From: G963677085 sp963677085
GTDB lineage: Bacteria; Planctomycetota; Planctomycetia; Pirellulales; Thermoguttaceae
Assembly (NCBI GenBank): GCA_963677085.2
Contig: CAXXFH010000003.1
Coordinates: 620,001-684,000, forward strand
Direction: 5' to 3'
DNA length: 64,000 nucleotides
The notes under the pieces are model-generated. The model made no database searches and was not told the origin of the DNA. It was given only the letters and a program-made list of their open reading frames with translations. Position 1 is the stretch's first letter. Every line of letters starts with the position of its first letter. Made by a program: the position numbers and the translations under genes. This document shows positions 1 to 8,251 of the stretch, piece by piece.

Positions 1-1
1 G

Positions 2-436
2 TACGACAAATCGGTCCACTATGTTGCCGACCAAACGATTCACAAACTGCAAGCCCATCCGTGGCCTGGAAATGTGCGAGAATTAGAAAACCGTCTTCGA
101 CGTGCCGTTTTGATGTGCAAAGGAGGAGACGTGCTCCTCGCGGACCACTTGCATTTCGAGACGGAACAGGAAAACGGGGCCCACGCGGAAAAGCCCAACG
201 AGGCCGCCCTCAGCTTGCAGCAACGCGTTGAAGAACTTGTGTCAGAGCTTCTTCGACTGGCCGACGACCAGCAGGTCCATGCCAATGTCATCGACCTGAT
301 TGAGAAGACGCTCATTGCGCGAACACTGCAAGAATGTGCGTACAACCAAGTTCATACGGCACGTCTGTTGGGTATCAGTCGCAACACCTTACGTCACCGG
401 ATCAAGAAGTACGATCTCGAACCACCCACCGATTGA
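2..436 (+). CDS. Sigma-54-dependent transcription activator, C-terminal part (5' truncated by window edge)
   Basis: The gene starts outside the window. The visible 144 residues hold the end of an AAA+ domain with the motif PWPGNVRELENRL, an acidic linker, and a C-terminal Fis-type helix-turn-helix (LLGISRNTLRHRIKKY). This is the usual ending of NtrC-family enhancer-binding proteins, which open sigma-54 promoters by ATP hydrolysis. The N-terminal sensing domain cannot be seen, so the signal is unknown. A perfect sigma-54 promoter lies 230 bp downstream in the same orientation, in front of the gdhA region, so local control of nitrogen or redox genes is a reasonable inference. The family is certain; the target is inferred. 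Confidence 0.9.
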   Translation, partial: YDKSVHYVADQTIHKLQAHPWPGNVRELENRLRRAVLMCKGGDVLLADHLHFETEQENGAHAEKPNEAALSLQQRVEELVSELLRLADDQQVHANVIDLIEKTLIARTLQECAYNQVHTARLLGISRNTLRHRIKKYDLEPPTD

Positions 437-917
437 TTCTTCGCCCTGCTGCCTAGGCACCATCGGTGCTCAAGATTTGCACAGCCCTTTAAGTCGTGGT
501 TCAGGCAAAGGTTAACCACTACAGTTCGTCCCTCCCCTCGCAATCTCTTGGTTTCTTGGCAACACCAAGTGCCTCGTCGGGGGGCTCCTGCGAAACGCTA
601 CCGTAATTGCCGTATCTTCTTTTCTGGCAATTGGTTGCGACCCGCCCTGCCGTACGTGTTTCTTTTGGCACGGCTCTTGCTAGTCACTGCGGAAGTAATT
701 GCTCCGTAACCGACCGGTTTCTCGCTCACACAGGCACCGCGTCCCTCGGGGTTCGGTGAGATGCGGGCCATCTGCTGCGGCAGCAGTAGTTTCAAGAGCG
801 GATAGCACGACGAATCCGCTGGCCGCGTGTGGATTGCGCCAATGCAGGAATGACTTGCTCGGGATTCGTAACGACGTGCGGAAACGGTTCGCCCTTTTGA
901 ACAACGGAGGAGACAAA
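437..917. other. Intergenic region carrying the sigma-54 promoter
   Basis: No convincing gene is present. The only strong signal is the -24/-12 element at 666-682. Open frames on both strands here are rich in Arg, Ser and Cys and lack start signals. About 230 bp lie between the activator stop codon and the promoter, room enough for enhancer sites, but I could not identify a clear enhancer palindrome by eye. Confidence 0.6.
666..682 (+). promoter_or_regulatory. Sigma-54 (-24/-12) promoter
   Basis: TGGCACGGCTCTTGCTA matches the sigma-54 consensus TGGCACG-N4-TTGCW at every fixed position, with the required ten bases between the GG and GC doublets. Transcription would start near 692 and read into the small gene at 918 and then gdhA at 1358. 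A sigma-54 activator gene ends just upstream. The match is seen directly; its use is inferred. Confidence 0.8.
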
Positions 918-1232
918 ATGCGCAGTGTATCTCCATTGCCTGACGATGCCCGCTTGAAGGAAGTGTTCAGCACCACGGATCACTCCGTCGAAAGCGTGAT
1001 GAAAAATTTCCGCTACGTTGTCGCCTCGGTAAACGGCGATGCTCAGAAAGTTTGGGCGGAGATGTGGAATGAACTTCGTGGGGGCGTTACTTCTAGTGGA
1101 ATGGTGCTCCCGGAAATGAGCCAGGGATTTACGCCTCCCTGCGGTTGGTCGGAGTTCCTGGAAAAGATGTGGCTACTAAAGCACTACCTCGACTACATTC
1201 AGCGCTTTTGCGATGCATCGGCCACGGCTTAA
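918..1232 (+). CDS. Small protein of unknown function (104 aa) upstream of gdhA
   Basis: I do not recognise this protein. The ATG at 918 follows a strong ribosome binding site (GGAGGAG, about 8 bases upstream), which favours it over the TTG at 699 in the same frame. The product is soluble, with no signal peptide or membrane segment, and has a Trp- and aromatic-rich C-terminal half (WNELRGG, CGWSEFLEKMWLLKHYL). It is the first gene after the sigma-54 promoter and lies 125 bp before gdhA in the same direction, so it is probably co-transcribed with it. A regulatory or accessory role for glutamate dehydrogenase is possible but unsupported by any motif. Confidence 0.6.
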   Translation: MRSVSPLPDDARLKEVFSTTDHSVESVMKNFRYVVASVNGDAQKVWAEMWNELRGGVTSSGMVLPEMSQGFTPPCGWSEFLEKMWLLKHYLDYIQRFCDASATA

Positions 1233-1357
1233 GGCTGTGGGGCCGCAATCGAAAGGGGATACCTATCGCGCAGTTGGCGCGCACGATACACGCGGTCGTT
1301 CTGGTTCGGGATATTTTCGTAAACAGAAGTCAACAACAGGAAAAGAAAAAGAAAGTG

Positions 1358-2725
1358 ATGTACGAAGCAACGAAACAGGCTGACATTTCGAACGCTACGG
1401 ACAAGTTCATGGCCACCATCGTAGCCAAGAACCCGGGCGAATTGGAATTCCACCAGGCAGCTCGCGAGGTTCTCGATTCGATCATGCCCGTGGTGGAATC
1501 AGAGCCGAAGTATCAGGAAGCAAGAATCCTGGAGCGGTTAGTGGAGCCCGAACGGGTGTTGATGTTCCGCGTACCCTGGGTGGACGATCTGGGGGAAGTG
1601 CAGATCAACCGCGGTTATCGGATCGAGATGAACAGCGCCATCGGCCCCTACAAAGGTGGACTTCGGTTTCATCCCACGGTCAATCTCGGCGTGTTGAAGT
1701 TTCTTGCCTTCGAGCAAGTCTTCAAGAACGCTTTGACGACTTTACCGATGGGCGGCGGCAAGGGCGGCTCGGATTTCGACCCCAAGGGGAAAAGCGATCT
1801 TGAAGTCATGCGATTCTGCCAGTCGTTCATGAGCGAGCTGTTTCGCCATATCGGGCCTGACACGGACATACCGGCTGGCGATATCGGCGTGGGGGGACGC
1901 GAAATCGGCTTTTTGTTCGGACAATACAAGAAGCTCGCGAATCGTTTCTGCGGCGTGTTGACCGGCAAGGGACTCGCCTATGGTGGTTCGTTGATCCGGC
2001 CCGAAGCCACCGGGTATGGTTCCGTCTATTTCGCCGAAGACATGCTTGCTACGCGTAACGAAACCTTCAAGGGTAAGGTGGCCACCGTGTCCGGGTCGGG
2101 AAACGTTGCCCAATACACGGTCGAAAAGTTGATTCAGCTTGGAGCTAAAGTCGTGACCTTGTCGGACTCCGGCGGAACAATCTTCGACAAAAACGGTATC
2201 GACGAGGAGAAGCTGGCCTGGGTGATGGGGCTGAAGAATGTCCGGCGTGGCCGAATCCGCGAGTACGCAGAGCACTTCGAGGGCGCGGAATTCTACGCAA
2301 ACCAGAGGCCCTGGAACGTCAAATGCGACTTGGCCTTCCCGAGCGCCACGCAAAACGAGCTCGACGAGGACGACGCCAACACTTTGGTCAAGAACGGCTG
2401 TTTTTGTGTGTCGGAAGGTGCCAACATGCCCTCTACTCCGGAGGCCGTGGAGGTCTTCCTTGATGCCCAGATCCTCTATGGGCCGGGGAAAGCCGCCAAT
2501 GCCGGGGGGGTCGCCGTCTCCGGCTTGGAAATGACCCAAAACAGTGGTTGCATGCGTCGTTCACGCAACGATGTCGACGAGCAACTCCGACGCATCATGC
2601 GCTCGATCCACGAAAACTGCGTCCGCTATGGCAAGAACGGGGATGCAACCAACTATGTTCAGGGGGCAAACATCGCCGGGTTTGTGAAAGTGGCCGACGC
2701 CATGCTGCAACAGGGGGTCGTCTAG
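1358..2725 (+). CDS. gdhA: NADP-type glutamate dehydrogenase
   Basis: Catalyses reductive amination of 2-oxoglutarate with ammonium to glutamate, in the cytoplasm. The 455-residue product matches the length of the ~450-residue hexameric bacterial GdhA. Visible family features are the substrate-binding block (GPYKGGLRFHP, then LPMGGGKGGSDFDPKGKSD with the catalytic lysine), the PAGDIGVGGREIG segment and the Rossmann motif VSGSGNVAQY of the coenzyme domain. The start at ATG 1358 follows an AGGAAAAG-like site; an upstream extension of the frame to 1145 is not family-like. Its position downstream of the sigma-54 promoter suggests control by nitrogen state. It sits next to a transhydrogenase cluster that could supply its reductant. 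Confidence 0.95.
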   Translation: MYEATKQADISNATDKFMATIVAKNPGELEFHQAAREVLDSIMPVVESEPKYQEARILERLVEPERVLMFRVPWVDDLGEVQINRGYRIEMNSAIGPYKGGLRFHPTVNLGVLKFLAFEQVFKNALTTLPMGGGKGGSDFDPKGKSDLEVMRFCQSFMSELFRHIGPDTDIPAGDIGVGGREIGFLFGQYKKLANRFCGVLTGKGLAYGGSLIRPEATGYGSVYFAEDMLATRNETFKGKVATVSGSGNVAQYTVEKLIQLGAKVVTLSDSGGTIFDKNGIDEEKLAWVMGLKNVRRGRIREYAEHFEGAEFYANQRPWNVKCDLAFPSATQNELDEDDANTLVKNGCFCVSEGANMPSTPEAVEVFLDAQILYGPGKAANAGGVAVSGLEMTQNSGCMRRSRNDVDEQLRRIMRSIHENCVRYGKNGDATNYVQGANIAGFVKVADAMLQQGVV

Positions 2726-2966
2726 GCACGCGGGGAAACCGGCCACCACTTTTCGGAATAGCGCAAGGCGGATGGGTGCCAGGGAGCTTCCCGGCACCAT
2801 CTGTCCTCGGCGTTGTGGTTCGGTTGCCTAGCGCGATGTTCGTTCAACTCCTACCGCCTGGCCTCCCGGTCGCCGACTTTCCATGTATCGTCGGCGCGGA
2901 CTCTTTCACGCAACTACCCGCAAACTTCGCAATCTCGTGTTAAGACAGCCTGAAGTTACCACCGCG

Positions 2967-4760
2967 ATGTCGATAGCGACGCGTCGAGTGACACAAGAGT
3001 CCTTGCGCAAGCTCCGAAAGCAGCTTATAGTCCAACGTGACGCCTACCCCCAACAGGTTGTCGTCGCGGCCGGAACGTGTGGCGAGGCCCGTGGGGCCCT
3101 CGCCGTGGTCAAGGCGCTGCGCGAGGAACTCGCCCGTCGGAAGTTGACGGATAAGGTCCTGTTGCGTGTGACAGGATGCCATGGTTTCTGCGAGCAGGAG
3201 CCGATAGTCATTATCCAACCGGGAGACATCTTCTACGGTCATGTCTGTCCGCACGGTGTCGGCGAGATCGTCACTCAGACCATCGTCCACGACACGATAA
3301 TCGACCGCTTGTTGTACACCGAGCCTTATTCAGGCGAAAAATTGCGCAGCGAGACCGCGATTCCGTTCTATGCCGTCCAAACTCGGCTACTGTTGGGCCA
3401 AAACAAATGGCTCGACCCAAAGTCGATTGACGATGCGATTGCCAATGGCGGCTACACCGCGCTAGGCCAGGTGCTTGCTGCCACGAATCCCGGACACGTA
3501 ATCGACGAGATCAAGCGTTCCGGATTGCGAGGCGGGGTGGGCAAGGGCCTTCAGGTCGGGCAGATATGGGAAAGTCTCCGAATTGCCGAGGATCAGCGGA
3601 AAAAGTGTGTCATCTGCAGTGTCGACGACGTAGACCCTGCTGCCCATATCGACCGCAATCTCCTCGAAAGCAATCCTCATGCCGTGCTGGAGGGTATGCT
3701 CATCGGCGCCTATGCTATTGGTGCGCATGCCGGTCAACTCCGCCTGCGCAATGAGCACCGTCTCGCACTGCGGCATGCGCGGCTCGCAGTAAAGAATGCC
3801 CGCCAGTACGGTTTGCTCGGCGCCAACATACTCGACTCCGACTTCTCGTTTGACGTTGACGTGGTCCAGGAAACGTACGGGCCTGCGGACATCGACGAGA
3901 GGCTTCAAGAAAATCCTTCCTGTCGCGATAGTGCCGAGAGCTGGGCTAATATTCCTGGTATCATCAACCACGGGGCTGCTTGGTTTGCGGAGCGGGGATT
4001 TGGAGGGGGGACGGGCACGAAGATCTTGTCGCTATCCGGCCCGATCAAGAATCCCGGATTCGTCGAGGTACCCCTGGGAATGTCATTACGGACTATTGTG
4101 CTCGATATCGGCGGTGGCATGCGCAATGGGAGCAAGCTCAAGGCCGTCCAAACAGGCGGCCCCGCGGGAGGGTGCCTGCCCATGCGCAAGTTCAACCTGA
4201 ATGTCAATTTCGATTCGCTTGCCAGGGCCGGATCGATGGTCGGCTCCGGCGGAATCGTTGCCATAGGGCGCGAGACATGCATGGTCGACGTTACCAAAAG
4301 GTCTCTTGAGTTCCTTCAGGGAAAATCGTGCGGCAAGTGCGCGTTCTGCCGTGACACCCTGGGGCGTATGCTTGATATCGTTACCGATATTGTGGAAGGG
4401 CGCGGACATCCCGAACAACTCGACTTGCTTGAAACACTTGCCCGATCCGAAAGCGATGCCTCCGCGTGTACCTTGGGCAAGACGGCGTCGAATCCCGTTC
4501 TCTCGACGTTGAAATACTTCCGCAACGAGTACGATGCCCACATTCATGACGGTCGGTGCCCGGCGGGTGTCTGTCGCGCTCTGGTCCGCTATGCGATCCA
4601 AGAAGAAAAGTGTGCCGGCTGCGGCCGATGTCGAGAGGCGTGTCCGCATGATGCTATCACCGGTGAAAAGAACGAGCCTCATAGAATTCATCCGAATGCG
4701 TGTACGCAATGCGGCATTTGTTACGATACGTGCAAGTTCGACGCCATTACCGTGACATGA
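2967..4760 (+). CDS. NuoF/HydB-like iron-sulfur protein with a degenerate FMN/NADH site
   Basis: The 597 residues follow the HydB layout. They comprise an N-terminal thioredoxin-like [2Fe-2S]-type domain (Cys38, TGCHGFC at 69-75), a NuoF core, an SLBB region (VQTGGPAGGCLP, 394-405), the N3-type cluster motif CGKCAFC (455-461, fourth Cys 501), and a C-terminal two-[4Fe-4S] ferredoxin (CAGCGRCREAC at 549-559, CTQCGICYDTC at 579-589). Key NuoF motifs are changed: the usual GRGGAGFPTG is GGVGKGLQVG (189-198), the NxDEGDPG-type loop is SVDDVDPA, and the segment that normally carries GEET is about 20 residues shorter and lacks it. Only three of the usual four thioredoxin-type ligands are evident. 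I infer an electron-wiring subunit that no longer binds FMN/NADH in the standard way. It lies upstream of nfnA and nfnB. Confidence 0.85.
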   Translation: MSIATRRVTQESLRKLRKQLIVQRDAYPQQVVVAAGTCGEARGALAVVKALREELARRKLTDKVLLRVTGCHGFCEQEPIVIIQPGDIFYGHVCPHGVGEIVTQTIVHDTIIDRLLYTEPYSGEKLRSETAIPFYAVQTRLLLGQNKWLDPKSIDDAIANGGYTALGQVLAATNPGHVIDEIKRSGLRGGVGKGLQVGQIWESLRIAEDQRKKCVICSVDDVDPAAHIDRNLLESNPHAVLEGMLIGAYAIGAHAGQLRLRNEHRLALRHARLAVKNARQYGLLGANILDSDFSFDVDVVQETYGPADIDERLQENPSCRDSAESWANIPGIINHGAAWFAERGFGGGTGTKILSLSGPIKNPGFVEVPLGMSLRTIVLDIGGGMRNGSKLKAVQTGGPAGGCLPMRKFNLNVNFDSLARAGSMVGSGGIVAIGRETCMVDVTKRSLEFLQGKSCGKCAFCRDTLGRMLDIVTDIVEGRGHPEQLDLLETLARSESDASACTLGKTASNPVLSTLKYFRNEYDAHIHDGRCPAGVCRALVRYAIQEEKCAGCGRCREACPHDAITGEKNEPHRIHPNACTQCGICYDTCKFDAITVT

Positions 4761-4915
4761 TGCAAAACGACATGCTGCCGCGAAGAACCATCTCGTCGGA
4801 CGGTAAGAATCGACGCGGCGGCGGAGGAAACCGGACTCGATGCGATGTTTGTGAATGATAAACTTTTGTGCCCCAAAACAATGATCCGAATTCGAGTGGA
4901 AGTATAGCTGTTTCA

Positions 4916-5758
4916 ATGTCTAGAATACTGAAAAAAACCGAACTGGTTCCGAAAATCTGGCAGATGGAAGTGGAAGCCCCGCAGATCGCGCAAAAGGCGC
5001 TGCCTGGCCACTTCGTCGTCGTAATGGCCGACGAGTTGGGAGAACGCATTCCACTGACGATCGCTGATTTTGATCGCTCGACCGGAACAATTACCCTCGT
5101 GTTGATGGTCGTGGGAGTCAGTTCCCAGAAACTCTCTCGCCTCGATGAGGGTGACGAGCTTCACGCCCTGATCGGTCCCTTGGGAAACGCGTCGGAAATT
5201 GGACACTTCGACCAAGTCATTATGGTGGCGGGCGGAGTCGGCGCAGCGCCAGTCTTTCCCATCGCCCGAGCGTTTCACGAACAAGGAACTCGTGTTGTGA
5301 CGATCCAAGGAACTCGCTCTGCGGACCTCTTGTTTTGGACGGATCGCTTGGCCTCGGTTAGCGAAAAGCATGTGATCACCACCGACGATGGAACGGCAGG
5401 ACACAAGGGCCTGGTAACGGAGCCTCTCGCGGAACTGCTCGCCGGTGATTCCTCGAAGGAAATCGGCTGCGTCTACGCCATCGGGCCTCCCCCCATGATG
5501 AAATTCTGTGCAAAAACCACCGAACCATTTGGCACCCCCACTGTTGTCAGCTTGAATTCGATCATGGTTGACGGCACGGGAATGTGTGGAGGGTGTCGCG
5601 TGACCGTGGGCGGCAAAACCTTTTTCACGTGCGTCGACGGTCCGGAATTCGACGGGCATCAAGTCGACTGGGATTTGCTGCTGTCACGTCAAAAGACGTA
5701 CCACGCCCACGAAAAATGCTCGTACAAGCAAATGGTCGAGAAATCTACGACTCCCTAA
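4916..5758 (+). CDS. nfnA: NfnA-like FAD/[2Fe-2S] subunit of ferredoxin:NADP+ transhydrogenase
   Basis: This is the small subunit of the NADH-dependent ferredoxin:NADP+ oxidoreductase family (also annotated sulfide/dihydroorotate dehydrogenase-like electron-transfer subunit). It holds an FAD-binding RIPLTIAD motif, a nucleotide-binding stretch VAGGVGAAPVFPIARAF and a [2Fe-2S] site with the DGTGMCGGC...TCVDG ligand pattern, all intact. I chose ATG 4916, giving 280 residues, the usual length; a GTG at 4868 would add 16 atypical residues. It is followed 23 bp later by the NfnB-like gene, the standard pairing. In the known enzyme this subunit handles NAD(H) and the partner handles NADP(H) and ferredoxin. 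Confidence 0.9.
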   Translation: MSRILKKTELVPKIWQMEVEAPQIAQKALPGHFVVVMADELGERIPLTIADFDRSTGTITLVLMVVGVSSQKLSRLDEGDELHALIGPLGNASEIGHFDQVIMVAGGVGAAPVFPIARAFHEQGTRVVTIQGTRSADLLFWTDRLASVSEKHVITTDDGTAGHKGLVTEPLAELLAGDSSKEIGCVYAIGPPPMMKFCAKTTEPFGTPTVVSLNSIMVDGTGMCGGCRVTVGGKTFFTCVDGPEFDGHQVDWDLLLSRQKTYHAHEKCSYKQMVEKSTTP

Positions 5759-5781
5759 TCGAATCCCTGTCTTCCAGCAAA

Positions 5782-7194
5782 ATGAAGAAATCCAAAAACA
5801 ACGGTCGAGTGGCCATGCCCGAGCAGCCACCCGAAGAGCGAATCCACAATTTCAACGAAGTCCCCTTGGGTTACAACGACGAGCAAGCCAAGACCGAGGC
5901 ATCACGCTGTATTCAATGCAAAAAGCCGAGTTGCCGTGTAGGATGTCCCGTGCAGGTCGATATCCCGGCATTTATTCGGCTGATCGCCGAGGGTCGGATA
6001 TTGGAAGCAGCGGCCAAGATCAAGGAAACCAATTGTCTACCGGCCGTTTGTGGGCGCGTGTGCCCCCAGGAGTCACAGTGCGAAGGGCTCTGTATCCTGG
6101 GGAAAAAGGGTACGCCGGTAGCCATCGGCAACCTGGAACGATACGCTGCCCAATACGCCAACAAATACGCCGCCCAGCATGGCTTCGTCCAGATAGCGAC
6201 GCCAGCGCCACCGACAGGCAAGAAGGTGGCGGTTGTCGGTTCCGGTCCCGCTGGGTTGACGGTCGCCGGCGATTTGATCCTCCTGGGACACGACGTGACC
6301 GTCTTCGAGGCTTTGCACAAAGCGGGCGGCGTCTTGGTCTATGGAATTCCCGAGTTCCGCCTCGCCAAGCAGGTCGTGCAAAAGGAAGTCGAGTATCTGA
6401 GCAAACTCGGTGTGCGGTTTGAACTGAATCAGGTGATCGGCAAGTCGACCTCCGTGCACGAGCTGCTCGATAAACAGGGGTTCGACGCCGTCTTCCTTGG
6501 TGTCGGAGCCGGATTGCCGACCGTCATGGGTATTCCCGGCGAAAACCTCGGCGGAATCTACTTGGCGAACGAATATCTCACGCGTGTCAATCTAATGCGT
6601 GCCTACGAGTTTCCTCGGTACGATACGCCAGTGCTCCTGGGCCGACAAGTATGCGTGGTTGGCGGTGGGAATGTCGCCATGGACGCGGCCCGCACGGCTC
6701 GGCGACTCGGCGCAGAACGGGTGTCGATCGTGTATCGCCGTTCCATGGCGGAATTACCCGCCCGAGCCGAGGAGATCCACCACGCTCAAGAAGAAGGGGT
6801 CGAGTTCAAAACGCTCTTCTCGCCACTGGAGTACCTCGGGGACGAGCAGGGAAAGGTTAAACAGACCCGGTGTCAGATTATGGAACTGGGCGAACCCGAC
6901 GCCTCGGGACGCCGTCGCCCCATGCCAGTCGATGGAAAAGAAGCCACGATCGACTCCGATTTGGTCATCATCGCGATCGGCGCGAACGCCAATCCGATCG
7001 TCACGCGACAAACCAAAGGACTCGCTTTGAATAGGTGGGGGTATATCGAGGTCGACGAAAACGGTGCGACAAGTTGTCCCGGCATTTGGGCCGGCGGCGA
7101 CATCGTTACCGGCAGCGCCACGGTGATCTTGGCCATGGGAGCCGGTCGGGTGGCAGCACAGAATATCCATCAGCATCTGTGCCCACTGGAATAA
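5782..7194 (+). CDS. nfnB: NfnB-like subunit (glutamate synthase small-subunit fold) of ferredoxin:NADP+ transhydrogenase
   Basis: The 470-residue protein has the standard NfnB architecture. An N-terminal cysteine-rich domain (CIQCKKPSCRVGCP, then CGRVCPQESQCEGLC) holds two [4Fe-4S] clusters. It is followed by an FAD Rossmann motif (VGSGPAGLTVAGDL), an NADP(H) motif (VGGGNVAMDAARTARR) and a closing FAD motif (GIWAGGDIVTGSATV). In the characterised enzyme this subunit holds the bifurcating FAD and reduces NADP+. The start at ATG 5782 gives the family N-terminus (MP-x-Q-x-P-E-ER). No glutamate synthase large subunit is nearby, so an Nfn-type role is preferred over glutamate synthase beta. It completes the cluster begun by the NuoF-like gene. 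Confidence 0.9.
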   Translation: MKKSKNNGRVAMPEQPPEERIHNFNEVPLGYNDEQAKTEASRCIQCKKPSCRVGCPVQVDIPAFIRLIAEGRILEAAAKIKETNCLPAVCGRVCPQESQCEGLCILGKKGTPVAIGNLERYAAQYANKYAAQHGFVQIATPAPPTGKKVAVVGSGPAGLTVAGDLILLGHDVTVFEALHKAGGVLVYGIPEFRLAKQVVQKEVEYLSKLGVRFELNQVIGKSTSVHELLDKQGFDAVFLGVGAGLPTVMGIPGENLGGIYLANEYLTRVNLMRAYEFPRYDTPVLLGRQVCVVGGGNVAMDAARTARRLGAERVSIVYRRSMAELPARAEEIHHAQEEGVEFKTLFSPLEYLGDEQGKVKQTRCQIMELGEPDASGRRRPMPVDGKEATIDSDLVIIAIGANANPIVTRQTKGLALNRWGYIEVDENGATSCPGIWAGGDIVTGSATVILAMGAGRVAAQNIHQHLCPLE

Positions 7195-7620
7195 AACAGC
7201 CGTAACCATCCAGCCACCTGAAGGGCCTTGTCGAACAATTATACCGCGGGTGTCTTGCGTGATCCGGCGGTCGATCACCACGAAGCGGATCGCGTGTTCC
7301 GCCAGATTATCGGTTGGCTTGATGCCCGGCGTGGTGATGAATTGGAAGTACACCTCGCCGTTCTCGTGGAAACGCTTAGCTAGGTTTTGGGCGTGTTTGC
7401 CCTGCGACACTCGGGTGGCGTCAGGCGAATCACTTCGGTGCGACCCGCTTCGAGTTTTCTCGCGAATCCGACCTCGCTAAGCTTTTTGCGTCGATGGATC
7501 ACGGCGAACAGTTTTCGCAACGCCTCGCAAACCCGCTGGCCGTAGACCTTCCGTTTTTGGCCGGACTGAATGACGGGGTAGCCGCCGACGGACAGGAACG
7601 CCTCGTGCGTGAGGCCTCAG
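7195..7620 (-). pseudogene. IS66-family transposase relic (C-terminal fragment, frameshifted)
   Basis: The reverse strand reads KVYGQRVCEALRKLF and KKLSEVGFARKLEAG in one frame, then after a frameshift near 7410 QNLAKRFHENG and TTPGIKPTDNLAEHAIRFV in another. This is the C-terminal part of an IS66-type transposase, including the DNLAE catalytic-Glu region. The last residues before the end of nfnB no longer resemble the family, and both ends are missing. It is unrelated in sequence to the intact IS66 copy at 44.3-46.9 kb. A dead remnant. Confidence 0.75.
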
Positions 7621-7709
7621 GTCCGTAAAAGAGGCAGTTGGTTCGCGCGCACGTCAGGTGGGTGCGGCGGTCGATTCAGACCTCCTCAGGCAGCGACCAG
7701 GGACCGCCC

Positions 7710-7890
7710 TACTCGAAGAGGCAGGCAATCGCCTCCAGATGGCCGGGCAGGTAGATATCGTCGTCGCCCCAGACGGCGTAGGCGTCGACGTCGGCGGAGG
7801 CCAAGGCGGCCGAGGCGTTGCGCTTCTCGCCGAGCGTGCAGAAGCGCTTCGTCGTGGTGACCACCCATCCGCAATCCAGCCGTCCCCCAA
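7710..7890 (-). pseudogene. Glycosyltransferase family 2-like relic
   Basis: The reverse strand contains TLGEKRNASAALASADVDAY followed by WGDDDIYLPGHLEA and a stop. G-x-KRNA and W-D-D-D-x-Y-x-P are the nucleotide-sugar and DxD-type metal-binding signatures of family 2 glycosyltransferases. Only about 50 residues are recognisable, the upstream part is broken by stops, and no start is present. I call it a decayed fragment. Confidence 0.6.
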
Positions 7891-7916
7891 CGACTTACTC
7901 TTGGAAACAGTCGTTA

Positions 7917-8125
7917 AACAGCGTGGCAACGATCGCACCACGACGCGCCGCCTGTCGCGCAAAGAGTCTCATTGGAAAGCCGCCCATTCTCAAGGATTCT
8001 CGCGCCGCATCGGTGTATTGTGGAAATACCTCTGGTATGGCAGGAACCAGACGCACAGGCATCATGCGAAGGCAAGTGCGTGACCGCGAACATGCGGCCT
8101 GCCGGTAGGGTTCGGGCCCGGATGT
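7917..8125 (+). pseudogene. Decayed duplicate of the regulator/glycyl-radical-enzyme junction
   Basis: This stretch aligns with the reverse strand of about 14370-14580. Both contain TTCTCAAGGATT preceded by a CGCG-AAAGA-TCTCA block. Both then have an ATG reading into the residues VRDREHAACR and a diverging copy of the next codons. It therefore copies the end of the AraC-type gene, the short intergenic region and the first ~20 codons of the glycyl radical enzyme gene. The reading frame stops shortly after, so no protein is expected. The conserved upstream blocks are candidate operator sequences. Confidence 0.65.
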
Positions 8126-8251
8126 GCTCGGAGAAGGTGGACAACGCCCGTGCAGCGCACGTAAGAAGAGCAGAGGGTATGCAAAGACCGCAGAGGCTGA
8201 GCAACGCGGAGAGCGCAAGGACCCCGACGAATTCGAGAGGAATGCACACTC

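Noticed and set aside
5782..7194. Annotation of the NfnB-like gene as glutamate synthase small subunit acting with GOGAT
   Set aside because: There is no large glutamate synthase subunit in the window, and the adjacent NfnA-like gene is the diagnostic partner of Nfn.
7609..7962. Arg-rich open frames on both strands
   Set aside because: The only recognisable protein signal here is the glycosyltransferase relic in a different reverse frame; the others are compositional artefacts.
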